Positions 1 through 5,301 of a stretch of DNA of 5,394 nt are shown one piece after another (the first letter of the stretch is position 1; the number at the start of each line of letters is the position of its first letter). This DNA is from Thermoplasmatota archaeon (GTDB lineage: Archaea > Thermoplasmatota > E2 > DHVEG-1), in assembly GCA_030605515.1 (NCBI GenBank), contig JAUWIE010000101.1:1-5394 (forward strand). Direction: 5' to 3'. A model generated the notes under the pieces. That model was given only the letters and a program-made list of their open reading frames with translations, was not told where the DNA came from and made no database searches. A program made the translations under genes and the position numbers.

Positions 1-159
1 CGTAAGCGATATCCAAAAGGTCATCTTTGGAGTCCTGGTAAGTTTTACAGAAGTGTTGGAGACACTGATGCAGAGACAGCAATACAATACGTACGTGATC
101 AGCGACTACAGCAAACTTCGTTGGATTTACTTCCAACGACAACTAACCGTGCCTCATAA
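1..159 (+). CDS. tnpA: IS200/IS605-family transposase TnpA, C-terminal part (5' end cut by window)
   Basis: Reading from base 1, 52 codons are open to a TAA at 157-159. The peptide begins RKRYPKGHLWSPGKFYRSVG and continues with a YVRDQ motif. This matches the end of the Y1 (HUH-type) single-strand transposases. In that family the catalytic tyrosine sits on the last helix in a Y-x-x-x-Q pattern; here they are Tyr at codon 30 (bases 88-90) and Gln at codon 34. The tyrosine nicks single-stranded DNA at the element ends and forms a covalent 5'-phosphotyrosine link, and the glutamine helps bind the metal. The HUH histidine pair would lie upstream of the window and cannot be checked. The segment is richer in G+C (about 44% over the first 120 bases) than the genes that follow (about 32-33%), as expected for a mobile gene. 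No tnpB follows before the probable right end, so this looks like a tnpA-only (IS200-type) element, unless tnpB lies upstream of the window. Confidence 0.85.
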   Translation, partial: RKRYPKGHLWSPGKFYRSVGDTDAETAIQYVRDQRLQQTSLDLLPTTTNRAS

Positions 160-163
160 GAAG

Positions 164-183
164 CTCAGGCATTTATGCCTGAG
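164..183 (+). repeat. Perfect hairpin, probable right-end structure of the IS200/IS605 element
   Basis: CTCAGGCAT (164-172) and ATGCCTGAG (175-183) are exact reverse complements separated by TT, so the strand can fold into a 9-bp stem, or a 7-bp stem with a more relaxed loop. It starts five bases after the tnpA stop and is followed by AGGATGTCACC. Elements of this family carry no terminal inverted repeats. Each end instead has a subterminal hairpin that TnpA binds on single-stranded DNA, and the right-end cleavage site lies a short way 3' of its hairpin. Placement and size fit that role, so the element probably ends around 190-200. It could also help terminate the tnpA transcript, but there is no T-run directly after the stem. 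Confidence 0.75.
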
Positions 184-375
184 AGGATGTCACCAAATCG
201 AAGATTATCTATTTATTTTGAGGTTGAAAGATTGATAAATGAAAAACATTTACAGAAAGCAATTTAATATTTTCCTAAAAAACCCTAAGAATTTTTATCG
301 AAACTACGGGAAAGAGAGTAATTTTCTAATATTTGACTTTTCTCATTTGAAAATCTACAATTATTCATAAAAACA

Positions 376-384
376 TTTATATAA
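376..384 (+). promoter_or_regulatory. Archaeal TATA-like box for the beta-helix gene
   Basis: TTTATATAA lies about 33 bases before the ATG at 413, after an A-rich stretch that could act as a BRE. Archaeal transcription usually begins about 22-27 bases after the centre of the box, which puts the start at roughly 403-408. The mRNA would then have a leader of only a few bases. The purine stretch GGAAG directly before the ATG is too close to act as a normal Shine-Dalgarno, which fits leaderless or near-leaderless translation. Confidence 0.55.
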
Positions 385-412
385 GATTATTAATATTAAT
401 AATTCTGGAAGA

Positions 413-1444
413 ATGAATAAAAAATCACTTTATTATAAAGGGATGGTTTTTGGGATAATAATCCTATTCTTTGGAACTAACATTCTACCATCAGTTAATT
501 CAAAAGATACCTGTGCATATTATACTATGCCAACTAACACTTTTAATATCATAATAGTTGATGATGAGGGTGATGGAGACTATATCAGCATTCAAGATGC
601 CATTGATAATGCAAGCTCAGGTGACACAATAAAAGTATACAGTGGTACATATGAAAAAACATCAATTAGAAAAAAAATAATCCTTGAAGGTATACCTATT
701 GAATACAAAAACGGAAATGACACTGGAAAACCAATTATTGAAGAACAAAGCAAAGGTAGATTAATTTATCTTTGTGATGCTAATGATTGCATAATCCAAG
801 GTTTTGATCTAATCGGTGGGGTAGAGGGAATCCTACTTGTTGATTCCTCAAGAAACAAAATTTCTGAAAATAATATTTCACATTGTTACATAGGAATAAA
901 AATACATAGAATGCTCAATCAATCATCAAACAATTTAATTGAAAACAACAATATCATTGACAGTTGTATAGGAATACATTTAGAATATTCATCAAACAAT
1001 ATACTCAAAAAAAATTTAGTAGCAAATAGTTTTTCATGGGGAATCTCAATAGATGCTTCTAATCAAAATGAAGTATATGAAAATATAATTTTTAACAATG
1101 GAAAATTATGCTACCCAATTGCTGAAGCAGGTATTATTATCTGCTTTTCGTCTAATAATAAAATAGAGAAGAACCATTTTGAGTTCAATACCTATGGCCT
1201 TTTTATATCCGCTTCACCTTTCACAATCGTCAAATATAACAATTTTATTGACCATAAAGGAAAGCATGCTATTTTTTCTGGTATTATCTCATATACCACT
1301 ATTTGGAGGAGAAACTATTGGGATAGACCTAGAATTCTTCCAAAATCAATTTATAAAGTAACAGGAGATCTTTCTCAAGAAAAAATAATCCCAAGTTTTA
1401 AATTCGACTGGCGACCAGCACTAAAACCATATGAATTAATATAG
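413..1444 (+). CDS. Secreted right-handed parallel beta-helix (NosD/PbH1-type) protein
   Basis: The 343-residue product has a basic N-terminus and a hydrophobic stretch at about residues 11-28, a signal peptide probably cut near residue 30. Residues 49-65 (VDDEGDGDYISIQDAID) and the following GDTIKVYSGTY form the usual opening of archaeal beta-helix proteins. About six coils follow between residues 145 and 290, each built on an S-N-x-I-x-x-N-x-x turn and a G-I-x-I-strand, as in SSNNLIENN and SSNNKIEKN. This matches the PbH1/NosD repeat. The C-terminal signature NYWDRPRILPK (301-311) and FDWRPALKPY (331-340) recurs in exported beta-helix proteins of Thermoplasmatota-type archaea. The fold is shared by polysaccharide lyases, sugar epimerases and copper-maturation protein NosD, but no nos genes are nearby and I cannot name catalytic residues. 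A role in binding or processing surface or environmental carbohydrate is inference. There is no C-terminal anchor, so it is probably released. The gene converges on the minus-strand operon, with only 35 bases between the stop codons. Confidence 0.85.
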   Translation: MNKKSLYYKGMVFGIIILFFGTNILPSVNSKDTCAYYTMPTNTFNIIIVDDEGDGDYISIQDAIDNASSGDTIKVYSGTYEKTSIRKKIILEGIPIEYKNGNDTGKPIIEEQSKGRLIYLCDANDCIIQGFDLIGGVEGILLVDSSRNKISENNISHCYIGIKIHRMLNQSSNNLIENNNIIDSCIGIHLEYSSNNILKKNLVANSFSWGISIDASNQNEVYENIIFNNGKLCYPIAEAGIIICFSSNNKIEKNHFEFNTYGLFISASPFTIVKYNNFIDHKGKHAIFSGIISYTTIWRRNYWDRPRILPKSIYKVTGDLSQEKIIPSFKFDWRPALKPYELI

Positions 1445-1479
1445 CCTTATAATCTATTCATCTGTTAATGTCAATAATG

Positions 1480-1905
1480 TTATCCAAGTTCCAATCCAAA
1501 GAATAAAAACCAAAGACCTCTTGTTATCTGATATGTATTATTATTATCATCTTCTGCCCAAAATGTATACAAACCTAGACCAGTAAATCTCTGTTGAACT
1601 TGGATTGTTTTTCCAGCAGGTATTGTAACATCATGGCTACCTATTACATACGGTAATATTTTGCCCTTTGAAACACTTAAAGTTATAGTGACATCAGAAT
1701 CTGTATTTCCTTTGTTTGTAACAGTTGCAATTACTTTCATAAATTTAAAAGAGATATCTGTTACTTCTACATCAGATATCTTGCTTGTATCTTCCTTTGC
1801 AGTAGCTGGTATAAAGAACACTCCAATCAGCAGTATGCCAATTACAGTTCCAGATGTTAATTTCTTAATACTACTTTTATATCTGTTCATTCTTTTCTTT
1901 TTCAT
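1480..1905 (-). CDS. Small secreted Ig-like (CARDB-type) protein, second gene of the peptidase operon
   Basis: The 141-residue product starts with a lysine/arginine-rich segment, then a hydrophobic core at about residues 19-33 and an A-T-A motif at 34-36 that should be the signal peptidase site. Residues 45-125 read as one beta-sandwich: VEVTDISFKFMKVIATVTNK, a GNTDS turn, then alternating strands and a TIPAGKTIQV stretch. These are hallmarks of CARDB or similar Ig-like domains (N-K-G-N-T-x-S-x-x-V-T, I-P-A-G-x-T). The last residues are strongly hydrophobic and aromatic (LWFLFFGLELG), too short for a certain membrane helix. The gene lies 30 bases after the peptidase stop on the same strand, has its own Shine-Dalgarno, and shows no separate promoter that I could find, so co-transcription is likely. 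It could be a partner, chaperone, substrate adaptor or inhibitor of the peptidase. None of these is shown by the sequence. Confidence 0.8.
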   Translation of the reverse strand: MKKKRMNRYKSSIKKLTSGTVIGILLIGVFFIPATAKEDTSKISDVEVTDISFKFMKVIATVTNKGNTDSDVTITLSVSKGKILPYVIGSHDVTIPAGKTIQVQQRFTGLGLYTFWAEDDNNNTYQITRGLWFLFFGLELG

Positions 1906-1911
1906 ATTAAA

Positions 1912-1916
1912 ACCTC
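1912..1916 (-). promoter_or_regulatory. Shine-Dalgarno of the small Ig-like gene
   Basis: On the minus strand the sequence is GAGGT followed by six bases and then the ATG at 1905-1903. This good match and spacing favours the first ATG over the second in-frame ATG five codons later. The site lies in the 30-base gap after the peptidase stop, so the second gene can be translated from a shared mRNA. Confidence 0.7.
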
Positions 1917-1935
1917 AAATAATCTAATTCCATAA

Positions 1936-4392
1936 CTAAGACACTTGGTAAAATTGAAACTCATGTAAATCAGCAGTTACAGGTGATAGTATCCAACGTT
2001 TAACATGGAAACTAATCCTTGCCTTTGTGACACTTTGTTCATTAAAGGTTTTTTGTACCCATTGATATCCAGTGTAGCTGCCTTGGAAAACATGGTGCCA
2101 ATTCCCATTAAAGTATATATCCACGTCTACTTCATCACAGTGATCTTCATCATACCAAGCATAGAACCGTATTTTATTACATCCAATCGCTTGGGGCAAT
2201 GTAAGCTCAAGCCATGGTGTCCATCTCCATCCAATCCTTGTTATTGTACAACCTGCCTTTGTTTCAGTATTACCATCAAAGCTATAAATTTCATCATGCC
2301 AGGAGTATTCAGGATCACTATATCCTGTTGGTGAAATCCATCTTGGATCATAATCTTCTGGTATCTTGATGGTAATCTCTGGATCTCCAAATAAATTCAA
2401 AGTATAGTAACACCATCTGATCAATCCACGACAAATACTAAATTTATTTATCTCCCTTGAAAATTGATGTGCAGGTCCAATCTTTTGAAATATGAGATTA
2501 TCATTGCTTTCTTCATAAATTGAATGGAAAAACCATCTAGCAAACTTCTGTGAAGAGCCATCAGTACCTCCAGGATCACCTAAACCATATCGAGAGTTCC
2601 ATATACCTGCAAATGCACCATGATCTGTTTTTACGGTGAAATGCTCTGCAATGCAGTCATATCCTTCAGGATTATCAAATCCTCCTGCCATGCAACCTTG
2701 AGAATATACAAAACAAAACTTGTTATTTGTTAGGGCATCAACATCTGCGATATACATTTTCATGTTATAATTATAATTCGAATGTCCAAGATGATTGATT
2801 ATGTGAACATCATTGTTTATACGGTTAATGACCTCTGATTTATGCCAGTTATGAGCCGTACAATCACGATCATATAGAGTCCCTATATTGTATTCATTTG
2901 ATGGAATACCTTCAGTGATATAACCATTTGCACTTGATCCATCGATCATTTCATCCATATAATCGCCACCATAAGTTTCTGGTGTGCTCCATAGATGTTC
3001 TCCAGCCATCCATACAGTTTCAATATAACTATCATAAGGTTCTGTTTCTTGATAGGCTAATGTTTTTTCGACAAAATTAGAAACCTCTCCATCGTTATCA
3101 ACACATGCCCTTCCAAGAAAGACTTCAGCTGATATATCTGGTAGATCCCTTAGTTCCCCCCATTTATCATCTCTATTTCTATTAAAATTCAGATCAAGAC
3201 CACTATAATATAGATCAGCGGGTATATGATCCCATGTTGGCAAAGGATCATAAATAACGCAATAAAGAGATCTACAGGGTATTATTGGATGATCACCGCC
3301 TAGTAATATATATTTTGTTTCCCAATTTCTATATGCATCTTTTATAAAATTCCTGATATGGCATTGTGTATCATCAAAAAATTGGTAGCCATCACCATAT
3401 AATCCATTCCATCTATATGCAGAGCATGCTTCAATTTCTTCAACTGTAACAATCTTTGCTGATAAACCTTTTACGTTTTTATTATTGATTAGGTCTTGAA
3501 ACGTGAAATACCCATTAGCATTTTTTAAATCATCAGTTGTGATTATGACATAATCATAAGATTCTGATGGATTAACTATGCTAGAACGGGGAGTTGGGTT
3601 ATTAGGCAGATCTACATAGGTTGAAAGCTGATTATAATCATTAATAAGATCCTCTTGGGATGTAATCATTATTTCATCTTCAGGAATTCCTCTGAAATAA
3701 GGGTTGATATTTCCATTATGTTTTATACTAACAGTTACGGTCATTTCTTCATAATAATTTAAAATTCCTGTTTCCATAATATAATGAACAGGGAATAAAT
3801 TCAAAGTAAGAATAGCATAGCCACGTAAATAAAATGTACCAACCTCTATGAATGTATCTGCTGGAAATGACATTGTTGGATCAAAGCAAAGTTCATTTGA
3901 ACCTTTTTCCATTGATAAATCAGATAATATTGCTGTTTGTCGAAGTTTAATATTAAAACCATCTCCTAAATATATTTCATCACCACAGGGAATATCAATT
4001 GATAATAATCTGTATTTTTGAGGTAATAAAATATTCACAGGTTTTATTGGTAATATTGGCTCGCCTACATCACCATCAATCGTTAGATCATCCATTGTAA
4101 TTTGATGATAAATGATATCATCAACAATATCTTCAGTTATTTCAGGCTCTGAGAATGAAAAACTAAATTGCATATCAAATGGTTCAACCGAATCAGCAAA
4201 ATTTCCATAAGGAAATATTTCTTTACCGAGTGTATTTTCCTTTTCTGCTTCATATGAAATGGATGGTTCTAAAGAATCCGATCCAAAATCAAAACTGGAT
4301 GTATCTTCTGCATCTACAGTAATAATGGTTTGCAAAAACATTAATGCAACAAGAACACTAAATATGTATCTTTTATACTTCTTTTTTATCAT
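1936..4392 (-). CDS. Secreted gingipain-like C25 cysteine peptidase with C-terminal jelly-roll domain
   Basis: I start the gene at the ATG at 4392-4390 (818 residues). The frame is open to an ATG at 4467, but GGAGGCG lies eight bases before 4392, and the product then begins with a clean signal peptide (MIKKKYKRY, hydrophobic core, V-D-A cut near residue 28). Residues 29-270 resemble the propeptide/N-terminal region of C25 proteins, with GEPILPIKPV at 110-119. The catalytic domain runs from YDYVIITTDDL (279) to NLFGDPE (666-672). It contains LLGGDHPIIP (364-373), His537 in HLGHSNY and Cys567 in YSQGCMAGGFD. These correspond to the His/Cys dyad of gingipains (RgpB NYTGHGSE and FDVACVNGDF), with similar spacing, 30 residues here. 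Residues 685-818 look like a galactose-binding or discoidin-like beta-sandwich (WLELTLP, NKIRFYAWY, VDIYFNGNWH). The mature chain has 16 cysteines, so disulfides are possible. No membrane helix or sorting signal ends the protein, so it is probably released. Arg or Lys specificity cannot be read from the sequence. Confidence 0.92.
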   Translation of the reverse strand: MIKKKYKRYIFSVLVALMFLQTIITVDAEDTSSFDFGSDSLEPSISYEAEKENTLGKEIFPYGNFADSVEPFDMQFSFSFSEPEITEDIVDDIIYHQITMDDLTIDGDVGEPILPIKPVNILLPQKYRLLSIDIPCGDEIYLGDGFNIKLRQTAILSDLSMEKGSNELCFDPTMSFPADTFIEVGTFYLRGYAILTLNLFPVHYIMETGILNYYEEMTVTVSIKHNGNINPYFRGIPEDEIMITSQEDLINDYNQLSTYVDLPNNPTPRSSIVNPSESYDYVIITTDDLKNANGYFTFQDLINNKNVKGLSAKIVTVEEIEACSAYRWNGLYGDGYQFFDDTQCHIRNFIKDAYRNWETKYILLGGDHPIIPCRSLYCVIYDPLPTWDHIPADLYYSGLDLNFNRNRDDKWGELRDLPDISAEVFLGRACVDNDGEVSNFVEKTLAYQETEPYDSYIETVWMAGEHLWSTPETYGGDYMDEMIDGSSANGYITEGIPSNEYNIGTLYDRDCTAHNWHKSEVINRINNDVHIINHLGHSNYNYNMKMYIADVDALTNNKFCFVYSQGCMAGGFDNPEGYDCIAEHFTVKTDHGAFAGIWNSRYGLGDPGGTDGSSQKFARWFFHSIYEESNDNLIFQKIGPAHQFSREINKFSICRGLIRWCYYTLNLFGDPEITIKIPEDYDPRWISPTGYSDPEYSWHDEIYSFDGNTETKAGCTITRIGWRWTPWLELTLPQAIGCNKIRFYAWYDEDHCDEVDVDIYFNGNWHHVFQGSYTGYQWVQKTFNEQSVTKARISFHVKRWILSPVTADLHEFQFYQVS

Positions 4393-4400
4393 TTTATATT

Positions 4401-4407
4401 CGCCTCC
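4401..4407 (-). promoter_or_regulatory. Shine-Dalgarno that sets the peptidase start
   Basis: The minus strand reads GGAGGCG, then eight bases, then the ATG at 4392. This is the strongest ribosome-binding match in the window. No comparable site precedes the in-frame ATG at 4467, so it decides the start. Confidence 0.85.
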
Positions 4408-4410
4408 AAA

Positions 4411-4433
4411 AATATTATAATTATAATTACAAT
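4411..4433. repeat. Short ATAATT-type simple repeat in the peptidase leader
   Basis: AATATTATAATTATAATTAC is an imperfect run of the ATAATT unit, partly self-complementary. It falls between the peptidase TATA box and its Shine-Dalgarno, where the transcript should begin. It may only reflect low-complexity AT sequence. I see no firm operator. Confidence 0.35.
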
Positions 4434-4443
4434 TAACTGCAAC

Positions 4444-4452
4444 ATATTTAAG
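4444..4452 (-). promoter_or_regulatory. Archaeal TATA-like box for the peptidase operon
   Basis: The minus strand reads CTTAAATAT after an A-rich run (CAAAAAA) that could serve as a BRE. A start about 25 bases downstream, near 4424, gives a leader of about 32 bases that contains the Shine-Dalgarno. The box lies inside the 25-codon upstream extension of the peptidase frame, so that extension would not be transcribed. Confidence 0.6.
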
Positions 4453-4490
4453 TTTTTTGTTTTTCAATAGATGTGATATATTATTCTCAC

Positions 4491-4499
4491 TTTATATTA
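4491..4499 (+). promoter_or_regulatory. TATA-like box for the 4537 gene
   Basis: TTTATATTA is centred about 42 bases before the ATG at 4537. Transcription would begin near 4520, leaving a leader of about 17 bases that holds the purine run TGGGGT, a weak ribosome-binding match. An alternative box is GATATATTA a little upstream (4476-4484). The roughly 70-base divergent region therefore carries back-to-back promoters for this gene and the peptidase operon. Confidence 0.45.
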
Positions 4500-4536
4500 T
4501 TCTATTGGATATTAGATAATCGAATGGGGTAAAAAT

Positions 4537-4959
4537 ATGAGAAAACATAAAATTTTGGTAATCGGAGCAAGTATTCTGCTTATCCTGATGGCACTGACCG
4601 TTAGTGGCGTCGGCATAGTTAAAAACAGCGGTATCGACAACAGTAGCGAAAGCACCAGTCAAAGTTCTAGTGATATTACTTCAGGAACTGTTGTGCTATC
4701 TGAACTGACTTTTTCAGGAGTATGGGAAATACCTGTTGAAGGTTGTGGACTTGCTGGTATCACAATATCAGATATGATGCAATTCCAAGAAGAACATGAA
4801 TATATAATAAGTTTACTTGATGCTGCATTAATTGAAGGTGGAATAGAAAGATTATTTGAAGTGGCTATTGTACTACAAAGAGATAAAAATGATGAAATAG
4901 CACCTTCTGATGACCTTTTATATCTGATGGATGAATTTGGTCTTATGGTGGCTTGTTGA
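4537..4959 (+). CDS. Small exported protein of unknown function
   Basis: I do not recognise this 140-residue protein. It begins with MRKHK and a hydrophobic segment (residues 6-28) that can be a signal peptide or an N-terminal anchor; no lipobox cysteine follows. A low-complexity Ser/Thr/Asn/Asp linker covers residues 30-50. The rest has a beta-rich part (TVVLSELTFSGVWEIPVEGC), then an acidic, mostly helical part with QFQEEHEYIISLLDAALIEG and a closing DDLLYLMDEFGLMVAC. Base composition shifts along the gene: the first codons are about 45% G+C, while bases 4801-4860 are about 25%. The stop codon overlaps the next open frame, which encodes two membrane helices, so the natural product may be longer through a frameshift, or the two may be translationally coupled. 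It is transcribed divergently from the peptidase operon; no functional link is visible. Confidence 0.65.
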   Translation: MRKHKILVIGASILLILMALTVSGVGIVKNSGIDNSSESTSQSSSDITSGTVVLSELTFSGVWEIPVEGCGLAGITISDMMQFQEEHEYIISLLDAALIEGGIERLFEVAIVLQRDKNDEIAPSDDLLYLMDEFGLMVAC

Positions 4960-5186
4960 TTGCCCTTACAACAGCGGTAATTTGTTTTCTATATCTATTT
5001 GACCCAAACATTAGGGTGATGATTAATAGTTTCATAATGAAAGGATTTGGGCAATTACAAAAAGTTAGTAGCGAGACTTTGGCGTTTTGTAGTTTAATTA
5101 TCATCTTGTGTATCCTAAGTATATTTTCGGAAAGGAGGCAGAATACTGGTGTTTTTTATACAAAAAAGCATGGTAAACCTTTCTAG
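4953..5186 (+). CDS. Possible two-helix membrane protein, or frameshifted tail of the 4537 gene
   Basis: From a TTG overlapping the stop of the preceding gene, 77 codons are open. The peptide has two hydrophobic helices, LLIALTTAVICFLYLF at about residues 1-17 and LAFCSLIIILCILSIF at about 43-58, joined by a short loop, and ends in a basic tail (SERRQ...KKHGKPF). I know no family for it. There is no proper Shine-Dalgarno; GGTGG sits one base from the TTG. The frame is actually open from 4935, and reading it from there adds IWSYGG before the first helix, which makes a more natural helix start than the TTG does. Two explanations fit: reinitiation at an overlapping TTGTTGA junction, or one original gene split by an indel near 4930-4955. 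The frame may also be chance, since AT-rich DNA readily encodes hydrophobic stretches. Confidence 0.4.
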   Translation: MLIALTTAVICFLYLFDPNIRVMINSFIMKGFGQLQKVSSETLAFCSLIIILCILSIFSERRQNTGVFYTKKHGKPF

Positions 5187-5225
5187 AGGCAGATATGGTA
5201 TTTATAACACTTTTTACATCAAAAT

Positions 5226-5234
5226 CTATAAAAG
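5226..5234 (+). promoter_or_regulatory. TATA-like box upstream of the second transposase
   Basis: CTATAAAAG (with a further AT-rich TTATTTATTTTATA downstream at about 5239-5252) resembles an archaeal TATA element. A start about 25 bases on would fall near 5255-5275, ahead of the transposase ATG at 5302. Which of the two is used cannot be told. Confidence 0.35.
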
Positions 5235-5269
5235 TTTATTATTTATTTTATACTGTAGAGTCCTGAAAT

Positions 5270-5291
5270 TATTTCGCCAGAATATTTCGCC
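5270..5291 (+). repeat. Tandem TATTTCGCC repeat, possible left-end site of the second IS
   Basis: TATTTCGCC occurs at 5270-5278 and again at 5283-5291, a spacing of 13 bases, just upstream of the transposase start. Together with the preceding TGTAGAGTCCTGAAATT (from about 5255), it may form the left terminal region of the insertion sequence, where transposase would bind repeated motifs. The matching right end is outside the window, so this is unproven. Confidence 0.4.
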
Positions 5292-5301
5292 TTGTGAATA
5301 C

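Larger units (their letters stand above)
160..412. other. Intergenic stretch between the IS end and the beta-helix gene
   Basis: Apart from the hairpin near its start and the TATA-like box near its end, I see no gene here. It becomes strongly AT-rich after about base 200. A frame in register with tnpA stays open from 160 to a TAA at 265-267, but it runs straight through the hairpin and its peptide is not one I recognise, so I treat it as chance. No tRNA cloverleaf, direct-repeat array or long inverted repeat stands out. Confidence 0.6.

Noticed and set aside
53..235. 60-codon plus-strand frame beginning MLETLMQRQQ
   Set aside because: It overlaps the tnpA frame in another register and runs through the right-end hairpin; the tnpA frame has the recognisable active-site motif, so this is a shadow.
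160..267. Frame in register with tnpA that stays open for 35 codons past its TAA, reading EAQAFMPERMSP
   Set aside because: It translates straight across the palindrome and into AT-rich host-like sequence, and I know no TnpA that needs these residues; more likely chance than a read-through or nonsense-mutated tnpA.
1179..1361. 60-codon plus-strand frame inside the beta-helix gene
   Set aside because: Shadow of the convincing beta-helix frame, with no ribosome-binding site or family resemblance.
1445..1479. Possible bidirectional terminator between the converging genes
   Set aside because: There is no T-run on either strand and no clear stem; only a weak TAATGT direct repeat is present.
1661..1927. 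88-codon plus-strand frame opposite the small Ig-like gene
   Set aside because: Antisense shadow; its hydrophobic C-terminus is just the complement of the signal-peptide region of the real gene.
2005..2334. 109-codon plus-strand frame opposite the peptidase C-terminal domain
   Set aside because: Antisense shadow with Cys-rich, low-sense composition; the minus-strand frame has clear domain motifs.
2764..2780. AATTAT repeat inside the peptidase, similar to the repeat in its leader
   Set aside because: It encodes Asn-Tyr-Asn-Tyr just after the catalytic His motif and is short; similarity to the leader repeat is most simply AT-rich low complexity.
5149..5301. Upstream extension of the second transposase to a GTG at 5149 or ATG at 5170, with AGGAGG at 5133-5138
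   Set aside because: The ribosome-binding match is attractive, but the extension would cross the TATA-like box and the likely IS left end, and the family usually begins near the K-L-N-D-K motif. The AGGAGG lies within the Arg-Arg codons of the 4953 frame.
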